Assembly (NCBI RefSeq): GCF_000972845.2
Contig: NC_040027.1
Location: forward strand, 13,135,760-13,199,759
Source of the DNA: Larimichthys crocea
Taxonomy: Eukaryota; Chordata; Actinopteri; Sciaenidae
Reading direction: 5' to 3'
Length of the DNA stretch: 64,000 nt
In this document: in pieces, positions 34,901 through 45,799 of the stretch
How the letters are laid out: every line of letters begins with the position of its first letter
How positions within the stretch are numbered: the first letter of the stretch is position 1
The notes under the pieces: model-generated
The model's input: the letters and a program-made list of their open reading frames with translations, nothing else
The model's database searches: none
What the model was told of the DNA's origin: nothing
Made by a program: the position numbers and the translations under genes

Positions 34901-37900
34901 GATGCGTTCGGGGGTGTATTGCTTTAAGAAAGACAAATTGATACATTAATGGAATGACATTCACTTATCCATGCAGAACAGGTGGGGACAGCAGCTTGGT
35001 GACGTAGTGACTACTCGTAGTGCTGGTTGGTGAACTGCTGTGAACTCAGTGGCTGGCTAGACCGGCTAGTGGCAATCAGCCACAGTAGTTTCACCTTATT
35101 TTACCTCTACTGTTTGTTTACTTCCATCTAGCATTTTGTTCAGCACTGCTCATCATTTAATCCAATAAAAATATATTAAAGATGGAAAAAACTAAACAAA
35201 ATATATATAATAAACTAAGGACGCCCACCCACACGTATCAGGTGAGTTCTATAAAAATAGGGGCTTATGAAGACTGACTCACGTCTGCAGCCAGCCTCAG
35301 GTGGACGTTTGTTTGTACTTCTGCATTGACCTCACTTCACAGCCACAGAGGTTGCCGCTTGGAGTGTTTATTTAAAAGACGTTATTTGTACCATTGACTT
35401 CTGTCTCATAACTGTCTGCAAACCAGTTTTGTGGAATAGGTCTGACAGACAGAGGGGGTTAAATCAAAATGAATGGTGCAACACAGCTAATAAGCTACGT
35501 AGCTTCTTAGCCTGCACCTATTTTGGACTCTCTGGATACTCGCTGGTGAACAGCGCTGTTTGCATTAGTCTTTGTGGGTTAATTTTTTAAAATATAAATA
35601 AATAAAACATAATGAAACCTAATCAATCAAACAATCAAAGTTCGAGTTAACTAGTTCTGCTTCACCAGGACTGTGTGTGTGTGGTTTGATCAGATTCGAT
35701 CGATAAACAAACAGTCAGCAGACTGAAATTTAAATATTGATAAATCCTGATTGGTATTGATGTGCGGGACGCTTCAAACCAGTCAAGCTCAGACAGATAT
35801 CAGCAGTTAAATAATTAAAGCTGTTTTAACATTGGCAGAGCTGTTTGCAGTCATACATACTCATATATGATAAGAAGCCGATTGAGGATTGTAAAAGGAT
35901 TTCGGAGCCTTAAATTAAGATTTTATCTAGATGGACTATTGTACTATAATGTATTCAAAACATTTCCAAGATGGTCAAAATGCATTACTTCGAGTTTCCT
36001 CTAATAAATTTCACCACAGTTGTTTTCTTTCGGTGCATTGGTTGCCTATTCAAGCTTCATGAACCTTTGTTCATTTGATGTAGCTTATTTAAATATTCCA
36101 ATAATAAACAGGAAACCATTCTTAAATAGAGTTTTCTCATAGCGGCCTCCTTATCTTCAGAGTGCTCGTCTTCTATTCATCATGACAGCTAACTCATTCA
36201 CATTTTTAAATTAAGATTTAAGACCTACCTGTTCTCACTGGCTGGACCAGCAAACACACACATTAATCATGTTTTGGAGACAGTCCTTTTTGTATCACTG
36301 CTGTTATAAGCTTGTACACTCGTGTACAGTATGTGTTTGTGCAAGTGTCTGTTTGAATGACTTTGGATTTACTCAGTATGCTTATATCTGTTTAGAATTA
36401 CAGTAATATAAGAAGCGTGTGCATTTGTTTCATGTAATTATACATTCACTGGGGGAGCGGCTGTGTCTCAGGAGGTAGAGCGGATTGTCCACTAATCAGA
36501 TGATTGGCGGTTCGATCCCCATCTCCTACCGAACCCCCAAATTGCTCCCAAAGGTCCCATCGTTGTGTAAGTGTGTATAAATGGTTAACTCCCAAAAACT
36601 GATGAGCAGTTGTCACTCAAATGCCATCAGTGTATGAAGTATACAAAGGCACTATGTAAGTACAGTCCATTTACCATTGTTGTTTTATTTATGTTCTTCA
36701 TTTATTATGTTATTGTTGAATTATTCTTAAAATTCGATGTGAAAGAATTACCAAAGTTATAAATTTCTCCAAAGCCGTCTGTTTTAGTTGTTGAGCTATT
36801 TCAGTCTGTGGAGGACCAACAGACCATGCAGCTAGCATGGTTAAAATGGCAATTTTTCCAGTGATTTCATTTAAACATACCTTATTTTCATGTCTCCTGG
36901 AACTGTCAGCGTTTGTCTGTGCACCAATGTTGGATAAGTAGCCGTAAGCCATGTCCAAGTCTTTTGGAAATCCATCAATTCCTTGTGCGTGCTTGTAGCC
37001 TGCATGCATCAGGGCGAAACGGTTATCACCCGCTGCGCCAATCAAACTATAGACATGACCCTGAAACACATGGGAGTTATTATTATCAGTCATGATTACA
37101 TAAATGGTGTTGCGTATGATGAGGCGGTAATTAAGGTACAAGGAAGGCATTGACTCTACCTGTCGTCGATTTACTGACTGTCCCAGGCCAGAGAGGTAGA
37201 TAGTGGCCAACAGGAGAGATGCTTTGTGGTTTCCAAAGCAGGAGGATATTTGTAGTAGAGCTGTTGATGTGGATGTGATTTTATGTTGTGCCTGATCTAC
37301 TGTGAACATTGTATTAACTGCCTGCTCAAACAAAGTACTCCTGAGCTCCTTCATGCCCAAAGATCCTACAGAAAACGATACAAAAACTGTTAAAACTGTG
37401 ACTAATGTTGTGAGTTAGGTGTGATTTATACATGTGTAGTCAATGTATGACACCTGTTCTAATTTCTTCCTCTTTTGTTTGCAGGAAATTAAAAAGTGTG
37501 CTGTAATCAAGTTGTTTTTCCCAGGTCCACGTCTGAGTGCAGATATTCTCTCCAAACTGACCCGACAGTCTGACGAAGTGAGGAGTGCAGACACCTGAAA
37601 TAAAACATAACCTGTCAACAGTAATCTTCCTGCATTTCATAGGTGTGCAGCTGTTGTATTGACACCCTGTATACAAGATCGATTTAAGGTTGATCCCTGT
37701 GGAACGCTGCTTTAACGGACTTGTCAAAATAACATTTCACCTTTGTTGATTGGTGTCGGGAGGTGACTCTCGGTTACTTGCTGGAGGAAAGCTCTTGTTA
37801 ATGCTTTTATTTCCCAACACTCCTGATGAGTCTTATCCAGCTCCTGTAATGCTGACTCTGGGTCAAGTTGATTTCTTACCTGTGACATGGATAACATTGT

Positions 37901-40900
37901 CTTTCAATACACAGTAATAAAACAACAAAATAATGACAGTACCCATAATTAGACAACAGTTGCTTTACCTCTTTAGTTCCAAAGCGATAGTATTTCATTG
38001 GCCCAAAATATCCATGGATGCCTGGCATGTACTTGCTTCCTCCGATCACAAAGTATCCATCAGTGTCATCATAACGGATATTCTCCTGAAAACTATAAGA
38101 TATTCGAAAACACTCAAACCAGCTCTCGTGATCATTGTGTGTGTTTCTGTTACAGTAGATTTCTGTTTGTTTTTTGAAGATATTTTTTCGGCCTTCTTTG
38201 ACAGAGGCAGCTGAAGAGTGACAGGAATGTGGGAGAGAGAGAGATGGAGAATGACACACGGGAAAGAGCCACGGGTCAGATTTGAACCCTGGACTGCCGC
38301 GGCAAGGACGGATCCTTTATACATGGGGCGGCTGCTCTACCGACTGAACTAAACGACACCCTGATTTTTGTTTTTTAAAATTGTATACCAAATTGTAAAA
38401 CTATGAACTCTGTTCTGTTGTGAAAGCTATAAAATAAATAACAGCGTTTCTCTGTAAAGTATCATCAATTGAAGGTGTTTGTTTCTCTGCAAAACTTGAC
38501 TGAAATTTTCAGTAAATTTATAGTTTTTGACATTTATTATATAATGTTTTAGTTTAATTTTACAGTTTTTGTTTGTTACAGTTTGACATTTGACTAACCC
38601 ATCTTCCATTTTTGCTTCTTTGTTGTAAGACAATAGTTTTTTTTTCTTAATTTACAACATTTAAGTGAGAAACTAATATCAAGCATAAAAATCCATAACA
38701 GTTCTTACTTGTAAACAGCTTTGATGGTTTTATCATCCCACGTTTCATCCAGCACCACCTGAAAGTCAGACATAATAATGCATGAGCTCACGACACGGGG
38801 AAAAAAAGACCTACTCAGCTGTGAACGACTCCAAATTGCAGTACACACTGCAATCGCCTGGAGTTTCCCAGCTGGAAAGGAACCATCTTTCAAGATCGTA
38901 CAGCTGTTCCAAAAAGAAATCAAACACTACAAAGCAAGGGCACCAAACAGAAACTCAGAAGAGAGAGGATGCTATAAGATCTTGCTCAAAGCTATATTCT
39001 GATTTTAATTCCGTATTCTTACCTAGAGGCACACATTAGAGGTTCTTTACCTTTGAGTTCTGTATGTAACAATCTAATCTAATCCATTTCCACAGGGGCA
39101 ACACTACACGGGATTGGAAAGCTTCATCTTCTCCTGTTGTCAGACGTGCCTGAATTATGACGTTCCCTACACAGGAGATATGACAGTCATATATTTCACC
39201 ACAGGAGATCCGGTGCTCTTTATTAATATATAACACAGTCTGTTCCACTGTCTCATAAAACACACATCATCACTCACAATCATCTCATGATACCTCAATC
39301 TAATCCCCTAAACCGGTGTCAGGTGTACCCACAAGCTGCTGTGACCCACCTGTGTCTGTAAGCTGCATCAGAATGGACTCGTATAAATTGTTGCCATCGA
39401 CATGATGGATGATCCCACAGAGTTTCGAGTGACACCATTTCAGTAGGTAGATCCACACAGATAAGGTGACGCTGAAAAAAAAACCAAGCAGTGAAATATG
39501 ATTTGACAAATAATTTTCTTCTTTCGGCCACTGAAGTGTGAGGCGGATTTCAAAACGCAGCTCTATCTGCTAAAAATTACTGACCTCGCTGTTTGTCATT
39601 GACCGTAAATAAAAAGCTTATATGCTCTGGTGAAGAGGCTTCGTGAAGCTTCTAAAGTCATTTGTTATGATGGTGAAGTAAAACTAAAAGTGTAGTGTGC
39701 TGTAACAGCTGCCAGCGCTGAAAGGGAAACAATCACTGACCTGTGGCCTGTTCATCTGCTGATATCAACACAAACCAGTGATGATATACTGTACGATGTA
39801 CATTTGAGACAATATGTGGTGATATGTGACAGCATTACTTCTACTCACTGTACATTAACATCTAAATATTCTGCTATTAGAATAAGTATGCGATACAGCA
39901 TTTGGAAACCCTGCTGGAGATTTTCTTCATGCTGTGTAGCTGAACTTCATACATAATGAGCTCCAGCTAAAATTAACTAAATGAGGAGTCAGTGTGTGAA
40001 GTTTAAGTCCAACCTGGGCTGTGTCACAGCATGACGACGAGCTCTCTCCAGGGATCTGTCGATAAAAGGCTGGAACCTGCGGACCACTCCAAAATGCTCA
40101 CCAGAACTTGCCAGTGGAAACTCTAGCATATTGATTGTAGCTATTAAGAAGTAAAGAGGCAAAAGTTGACACATTAAAAGTTCTGGTTATTAAAGATGGG
40201 ACGTGGATAATATGATAAAAAAAAACATGATTAAGCTTCTGACCTGACTCGTATGGACAATATTGAACTCTGTTTCTGCTCATCTGCCACATCAGTTGAG
40301 CAGACCACGAAGGGGAAGCAGTGGTCGGTTTAGTTGGACGCTCTGAGAGTGGTTTTATCTGCAGCACTTTATAAATCCTCAACATGGAGCCATGGTATGT
40401 CCCAGGTCCACTGCCTTCATAACGATGGCCTAACCAAGCACAAACTGTCACATTTTGGGTGTCCAAAACGTGCCTGTTGAAAAAGTCTTGTTGATATAAA
40501 ACAGACGGAGGCAATCTGAGCAGCACCTGGTGGATCCTGTAGTCTCGAGCGGTGTTGCTGATCCATTTTCTTCTGAAGACCACTAAATTTGTCTCCCTTA
40601 ATGTGGACACTACCACCTCCACTGCAAGCTGACATGGCCTGGAGCATTGATACCGCACACGGACCACTGAGCCATTTGCCACTTTGTCAGGGGCTGAGTC
40701 AAACCCTATGAAATTGCCAGGCAGGCTCTCCTCAGTCTGGGTTGAGGAGTTTGAAATGGCTTGGAACACACATTGTTCCTGGGTGAAGTGAAAGATAAAT
40801 GAATAAAATTAGGTGAAAGTAAAGAAAGCATGCAGTCCTTTTCACTCAGATAAATTAAGGAGGCAGGATATGTAGCCAGAGGTCATATTGTCTGGAGGAT

Positions 40901-41807
40901 TTTCACTTGCTTAAACCTGCTTAAACCAGAATTTTCTGGCCAGCAGAAACAAGATGTGAACACAACAATGACATATCATCACCTCATTGGTACCAAAGAA
41001 ATTGAATTTTCTAGTGTGGAGCCTTCTTCGCTTTATTATGTTGTGCTAAGCTGTAAAGATCTCATCTCTGCCTCTTGAGGACAGAGTTGTAGCCCCTAAC
41101 AATCACAATGAACCCACTCTACACTGAAAAACAAACTCTGACAAGCGACATAAAGGTGTTATTCATGCTTTGTGCTTTCAGATCATATGTTTTGGTTTTC
41201 ACATGAGGAAATACTTGGATGAAGACTAACTGGTTGGTTTGGTTGTCTGGCTACAACAACCCCACCCCTGTCAAAGAGTAGCCACTTCCCTGAGTTTTTC
41301 TAAGGAATAATCTTTTGGATTTATCGTCGCATCTTATTTGCAAACAGTTGCTGTTTTATATATCCAACAGTTACGAAGCAACATTAGCATTCATTCGGCA
41401 AAGTCTAGTATGAACTCTTGCTAACTATGGTTTGGTTTTGGTTTCAACCAATTCCTGAAGAAAACATCTGAGTCTCTAACTTTATTTGTCGGTCATTTGC
41501 TGTGCAGGTATAGTCTACAGTGGCTTTTTACAGCTTTTTTTTGATGAAGCTGCAGATTTAAGTGGTAATTCAAACTTATCACATTACGCGACCCCTTTTA
41601 CATCATCTTTAATTCACTGAAAATATCGGTTTAAAGCATGAACACATACAAGAAATACAGATAAAAGGTCGAGTTTCACATTCAACTATTGATATCAGAG
41701 TTACAGGAAAGCATTGGAGTATTACAATGAAATGTAATCAAGTTACTTACCATTATAAAAGCTGCAATGAAGACGTATCCAAAAATGATGGAGTGCATCA
41801 CGTTCAT
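28919..41807 (-). CDS. sel1l3: SEL1-like protein 3 (SEL1L3), complete, 24 exons
   Basis: Membrane-anchored SEL1-like protein; cellular role poorly known. Exons in transcript order: 41807-41751, 40778-40244, 40140-40014, 39471-39350, 39166-39051, 38758-38709, 38092-37969, 37879-37741, 37594-37454, 37365-37160, 37060-36881, 34921-34799, 34710-34570, 34449-34387, 34306-34130, 34050-33923, 33553-33470, 33357-33276, 32505-32430, 32346-32228, 32052-31931, 29779-29665, 29422-29359 and 29169-28919. All are GT-AG and in phase: 1113 residues (human about 1130). Visible parts: a signal peptide in exon 1; an N-terminal Cys-rich region (RYQCSRPCQLAVEV); a LamG-like fold at about 240-375 (YFVIGGSKYMPGIHGYFGPM); Sel1 repeats at about 540-930 (NALNGLGWYHG, MFNLGIYHLSG); and a transmembrane helix at about 1005-1028. 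The last exon is open and in phase but does not resemble the mammalian tail and ends in a second hydrophobic stretch (about 1091-1113). I am least sure of that exon. Confidence 0.92.
30012..31745. repeat. Dimeric tandem satellite in a sel1l3 intron
   Basis: About 4.5 units of roughly 385-395 bp. Each unit contains two related halves, one with CACAAAGACTGGAAACAGCT and one with TAGCATAGCATAGAGACTTG. Every half opens with a TTAGCTTAGCTTAGC-type run. The phrase CACAAAGACT or its variant recurs near 30045, 30435, 30820, 31207 and 31602. Neighbouring units look over 90% alike by eye. It lies in the intron between the exons at 31931-32052 and 29665-29779. Confidence 0.9.
32540..33150 (+). repeat. 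Dispersed repeat in a sel1l3 intron
   Basis: The left part (GATTTAGTCATTTAACTGAT, then TTATATCCAAATCG) and the later block TAGCCAGTGGAGCTCAATGA resemble a widespread fish element whose ends read TCATTTAGCAGACGCTTTTA. Decayed; the superfamily is not assigned. Confidence 0.5.
35230..35370 (+). repeat. Dispersed repeat family A, copy 7 (right end only)
   Basis: Retains GGTGAGTTCTATAAAAATAG, CTTATGAAGACTGACTCACG and CAGCCTCAGGTGGACGTTTG, then CACTTCACAGCCACAGAGG. Confidence 0.6.
36025..36340 (+). repeat. L2-like LINE 3' remnant
   Basis: The translated phrase resembling LHWLPIQ (GTGCATTGGTTGCCTATTCA) is followed by a block encoding LKTYLFSLA (AAGACCTACCTGTTCTCACT). Both are typical of the C-terminal end of L2/jockey-group reverse transcriptase fragments. 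Frames are broken. Confidence 0.45.
36454..36694 (+). repeat. tRNA-derived SINE in a sel1l3 intron
   Basis: The head has a box A-like TGTCTCAGGAGGTAGAGCG and a perfect box B GGTTCGATCCC at 36509-36519. The tail contains AACCCCCAAATTGCTCCC and ends near CAGTCCATTTACCATTG. Together these match a common fish SINE type rather than a tRNA gene. Confidence 0.7.
38150..38362 (-). repeat. tRNA-derived SINE in a sel1l3 intron
   Basis: On the minus strand: TAGTTCAGTCGGTAGAGCAG (box A), then GGGTTCAAATC (box B), then a CTCTCTCTCTCCC tract and an A-rich tail. Same family as the fragment at 25672-25780. Confidence 0.7.
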
Positions 41808-42486
41808 TTTCAGTTTTTTTGACTTCAAATTAATTAAAATGTAAAAACAAACAATGTAATCCTCAAGTTCATTATCAATCCATTCAACAAGTTATGTATA
41901 AAATAATGTTGACACCTGTATGAGTACTTCCCAAACAGGTGACTGCTGTCAGAGCATACACCCTGTGCAATCCAGGATTACCTGATATTCTGGTGTTGCA
42001 AGTACAGTAATTTGCATGGACAGCCTTTAAAGGGCTATACCTACAGAACCTAAAAAGGCTTGGCCAATGACTTTGTTGTGTTACAAAATTGTAGTTTGAA
42101 TTGCTTTATTCTTGATTCTTTTAGGGAGTGATGTATCAAAGTGCATCTGAGTTTAACTTAATTTGATGTGCTCGAGCCAAAGCATTGCCATCACCCAGCA
42201 TCCTTTGTGGCCTACGCCCCCACAAAACTTTGAAGAAATCTGATCTGGAAAACAACCTGGTGTCACAGCCAAAACTAATTACCCATGAGCTACTGACAGT
42301 TCATGCTTCAAAGTCAAGTGAGCAAGGCATAACTGTTGCTGATGGGATTATTTTTAGGTGGCCACACCTACAGTAGATGAACAAAGTCTTGTCTATATAA
42401 AGTCTTGACGGCATTCAAACCTTTGCCAGACACTCAAAATGAATATGTTTAGCTAGACTTGATTAGAGTGGGGAAAACAGTCATCA
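41808..42486. promoter_or_regulatory. Divergent intergenic interval between sel1l3 and psmb11
   Basis: Only 679 bases separate the two start codons, which face away from each other. The psmb11 side has a TATA box at 42394-42401 and a single ACGC at 42214-42217. No further coding exon is seen. A non-coding sel1l3 5' exon elsewhere cannot be excluded. Confidence 0.6.
42394..42401 (+). promoter_or_regulatory. TATA box of psmb11
   Basis: TATATAAA 86 bases before the start codon, predicting transcription from about 42425. Confidence 0.7.
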
Positions 42487-43602
42487 ATGGCTTTACAGGA
42501 CCTATGCAATTTCCAGGACTTCTTTCTGGACAGTGTAACCACCAAATGTTCTTCAGAGCTTTTTGGAAAAAAGACAGGTTGTGACTATGTGACTGGTTTG
42601 CCTTTTAGCAATAGCACAAGTCTGTTTAATTTTTATATACCAGTTGCGGAGTACCTGGCTGAAAATCCGATAAATTTTGGGCAGATCAGCACCATCGAGA
42701 GCTCCAGCGCTGTTTCATCTGAAGACTCCTTCTTACCATCCTTGCCCACAAGCTTCCCCTTGAGTTCATCAGAGTCTGTCCCACTGCCTTTTCCCATGTC
42801 TCATGGCACCACCACCCTGGCTTTCATGTTTCAGGGCGGCGTGTTGGCTGCAGCAGACACCCGATCCAGTTGCTCTGGACTCGTGGCATGCCCGGCGTCC
42901 CAGAAGATTCTGCCCATTCACAGTCACCTGGTGGGTACTACTTCAGGTACTTCAGCCGACTGTGCCCTTTGGAAACGGATTCTGGCTCGAGAACTGCGGC
43001 TCTACCAACTCCGCCATGGCCGACGGATATCCACGGGCGGAGCTGCCAAACTTCTTTCCCACATGCTTCACCCGTTTAAGGGAACGGAGTTGTGTGTGGC
43101 TGCCACGTTGTGTGGGTGGGATGGAGGAGAGGTAGATGGAGGCGCAAAGATTAAGATGACTGGTTGTGGAACTTCTGTAGATACCAGTCTTGAAACAGCC
43201 TCTCTGGCAAAGACTCAAAGCTCTTCTCCAACAATCAAAGAGTGCTTTTCCAGAAAGAGATCAAGTTTCTCTGGACCCAGTCTGTGTTACGTGTGCAGTG
43301 ACGGCACTCGCCTGCAGGGAAAGCTCTTCTCTGTGGGTTCAGGTTCACCATATGCCTATTCAATTTTGGACCAAGGAGTTCAATGGGGACTGACAGTGGA
43401 CGAGGCCACATCAATAGCCAGAGAGGCTGTCTACAGAGCCACACATAGGGATGCATACTCAGGAAACTGTGTGGACGTCTATCACATCTCCTCAAAAGGA
43501 TGGACTCGCAGGAAAAGAGAGGATTTGAAAGAGGAGTATTACAGAGAAAAAGAAAGACAAGAAAGAAGAAGGGAGAGACAGGATGTGACTCCGCCTCAGT
43601 AA
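42487..43602 (+). CDS. psmb11: Thymoproteasome subunit beta5t (PSMB11), single exon, complete
   Basis: Catalytic beta5-type subunit that replaces beta5/beta5i in cortical thymic epithelium and shapes peptides for CD8 T-cell positive selection. 371 residues, one exon, as in mammals. Predicted self-cleavage G107|T108 (SHG|TTTLAF) exposes Thr1. Asp17 is D124 and Lys33 is K140 (CPASQK). Position 45 is Thr (GTTSG), where constitutive beta5 has Met, fitting the hydrophilic S1 pocket of beta5t. Later landmarks are [20 protein letters not shown] and THRDAYSGN. Two oddities are a 107-residue propeptide (about 49 in human) and an insertion of about 49 residues at 213-261 between CGWD and GPSLCYV. The tail (340-371) is very basic and charged. 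Start ATCAATGG is the first ATG after the TATA box. Teleosts can have psmb11a and psmb11b; I do not assign which. Confidence 0.93.
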   Translation: MALQDLCNFQDFFLDSVTTKCSSELFGKKTGCDYVTGLPFSNSTSLFNFYIPVAEYLAENPINFGQISTIESSSAVSSEDSFLPSLPTSFPLSSSESVPLPFPMSHGTTTLAFMFQGGVLAAADTRSSCSGLVACPASQKILPIHSHLVGTTSGTSADCALWKRILARELRLYQLRHGRRISTGGAAKLLSHMLHPFKGTELCVAATLCGWDGGEVDGGAKIKMTGCGTSVDTSLETASLAKTQSSSPTIKECFSRKRSSFSGPSLCYVCSDGTRLQGKLFSVGSGSPYAYSILDQGVQWGLTVDEATSIAREAVYRATHRDAYSGNCVDVYHISSKGWTRRKREDLKEEYYREKERQERRRERQDVTPPQ

Positions 43603-43790
43603 AGACATGAAACAAACAGAAATGGCATGAGAAAAGAAAAGCAATCATTGTGGAGTATTTTGGAGAGATGTGATGGCATCTTTGCAGCAGATACTAAATT
43701 AATGAACAGGACAGGCAGTTGCATCCTCCAGGCTATTTCTCAAATGACTTGGGCATGCATATCGCTCCCTCTAATAAACAGCTGATGTTT
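43603..43790 (+). other. psmb11 3' UTR with polyadenylation signal
   Basis: AATAAA at 43773-43778, 171 bases after the stop codon. Another AATAAA occurs near 44032. Confidence 0.6.
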
Positions 43791-44469
43791 TGTTTGTGCT
43801 GATGATAAAATGGATTCACAGCACACTGCTGGCTGGCATTTTGATTTAGATGTTAAAACATTATGAATCATTTCAAGTATGAGAGATAATTACAACCTAG
43901 TACTGAATGTGCTTGAACTGCATAAACAGAGATGGAAGCAAAGACTGCAAAAGACCCAAAAATCCAAATGTCTGAGAGTCTGAAGGTCATAATGCATTGC
44001 CTTGTATAAGGGAGCTAATTTAGTGATAGCAATAAACAGTCAGGAGTTTAAAACTGATTTGTGGCTGCTGTCAGAATTCGTCTGAAGTTTCGTGGACACA
44101 ATAAATTAATGAATAAATGAGATTTTGCTGAACTGGTCTGTTCATTTAGTTTGAGCAGTCTGGTAGTAAATTAAGCACACTGGTAATTATTCAATGACAA
44201 TGGCCGCAAAGATTATTAAGGCAAAAAGGTATTGAGCTGTTCATCCTCACTGGCTCTTTCAAACTTCAGTGAAGGCAGGGTATGTTTGTTGAAGGTTTTC
44301 ACAGATGAGGTGATTAACCATATGGGAGGAAACTTTGTAGCATATGGACCGTGCTACAACATGTCATAATGTTTGAATGGTGCTTAAGATTGTGGATGTA
44401 CATGATGCTCTTATTTTAATGGGTTGCATAAGTGTGCAGCCGCCTGTATATATCTATATTACCCGTCAC
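43791..44469. other. Intergenic, nothing recognised
   Basis: Unique-looking AT-rich sequence with no exon or repeat family identified. Confidence 0.4.
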
Positions 44470-45793
44470 GGTATGCCACCTTTTATTTTTTTCTACATTG
44501 TACATTAATGCCTAAGACATCAAAACTATGAAGGAACACATATTTGAGATTATTCAAGGTAACCACCTTTTCTTTGATGACAGCTTTGCACAGTCTTCAT
44601 TCTCTCAATAAGCTTCATCAGGTCGTCACCTGGAAAGCTTTTCAATCAACAGACGTGCCTTGAAGTTAATTAATGGAATTTTTAATGTGTTTGAGACCAT
44701 CAGTCCTTCAGACGTAGTGTTGGCATGCAGTAAAAAGCTCTATTCATCTACTATAGTAATTTGTGTCACAGCAAGAACCGCTCCGCTAAGTAAAGATAAT
44801 CAACTGTCCATGTATCATCATGTGCAGTCACAAAAACCATCAAATGATGAAACTGGCTTTGCCACAGGAAAGGAAGAGTTAATCGGTTTATTAGTTTCCA
44901 GCCTCAGAAATCAACAATTAATGAGACCTCAAATTAGACTTCACAAGGCAGAGAAGGTAGTAAACACGGCAGAGGAAATCTGGACCCAAAAATCTCTTTT
45001 GGGTCCAGATTTCCTCTGATCTTTTGGGTCCAGATTTCCTCTGATCTGTCCATTATTGTGTGTCTTGGTCCAAGCCGTTCTCTTCTTCTTCTTTTTCCTC
45101 TTGTTGGTCTTAATCAGTCGTGGTTTCTTTGCAGCAATTCGACCATGAAGGTCTGATTCACACAGTCTCCTCTGAACAGCTGATGTGGAGATGTGTCCGC
45201 TACTTGAACTCTGTGAAGCAATTATTTGGGCTCTAGTCTGAGGTGATGTTAGCTTTTGATTTCTGATTTCTGTTAACTGTAATTGACTTCTCCTCTGCAG
45301 CAGAGGTAACTCTTGGTCTTCCTTTCCTGGGGCAGAGCCAGTTTCTTTAAATCATTTGATGGTTTTTGTGACTGCACGTGATGATACATTCAAAGTTATT
45401 TATATTTTCTGGACTGACTGACCTTCATGTCTTAAAATAATGATAGATTGTCGTTTCTCTTTACTTAGTTTTGTAGTTCTTGCCATAATATTGATTATTA
45501 TAGTAGTTGAATAGAGCTTTTTACAGTATGCCAACACTACCTCTGAACAACTGATGATCTCAAACACATTAAAAATTCCATTAATTAACTTCAAGGCACA
45601 AGAGAATGAAGAGTGTGCAAAGCTGTCATCAAAGAAAAAGGTGGATAACATATTTTAGTTTTGCATAATAATTCCATATGTGTTCCTTCATAGTTTTGAT
45701 GTCTTCAGTGTTAATCTACAGTGTAGAAAACAATAAAAACAAAGAAAAACTACTGACTGAGAAGGTGTGTCCAAACTTTTGACTGGTACTGTA
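44470..45793. mobile_element. Fold-back Tc1/mariner-like element, decayed
   Basis: The right end reads CCAAACTTTTGACTGGTACT then GTA, a typical terminus of fish Tc1-like elements. On the minus strand it encodes the start of a transposase (ARTTKLSKEKRQSIIILRHE, about 45486-45427, then a GRPRVTSAAEE-like block near 45320 and an IAAKK block near 45140), broken by stops. On the plus strand 44500-44990 carries a second copy of the same 5' end (ARTAPLSKDNQLS). The two arms meet at a perfect 22-bp palindrome (44970-44991 with 44997-45018). No intact transposase remains, so mobility would depend on another source. Confidence 0.8.
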
Positions 45794-45799
45794 TGTGTT

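Larger units (their letters stand above)
34922..36880 (-). other. Repeat-rich sel1l3 intron (2 kb)
   Basis: Between exons 11 and 12 of sel1l3. It holds a partial family A copy, an L2-like LINE remnant, a tRNA-derived SINE and a family D fragment near 36765-36840. No additional coding exon was recognised. Confidence 0.6.

Noticed and set aside
36454..36560. Possible tRNA gene (good box A and box B)
   Set aside because: The body and tail after box B match a tRNA-derived SINE, and a proper acceptor stem cannot be drawn.
38279..38360. Possible minus-strand tRNA gene
   Set aside because: Same reason: box A and box B are followed by a CT-rich SINE body and A-rich tail, and a related fragment lies at 25672-25780.
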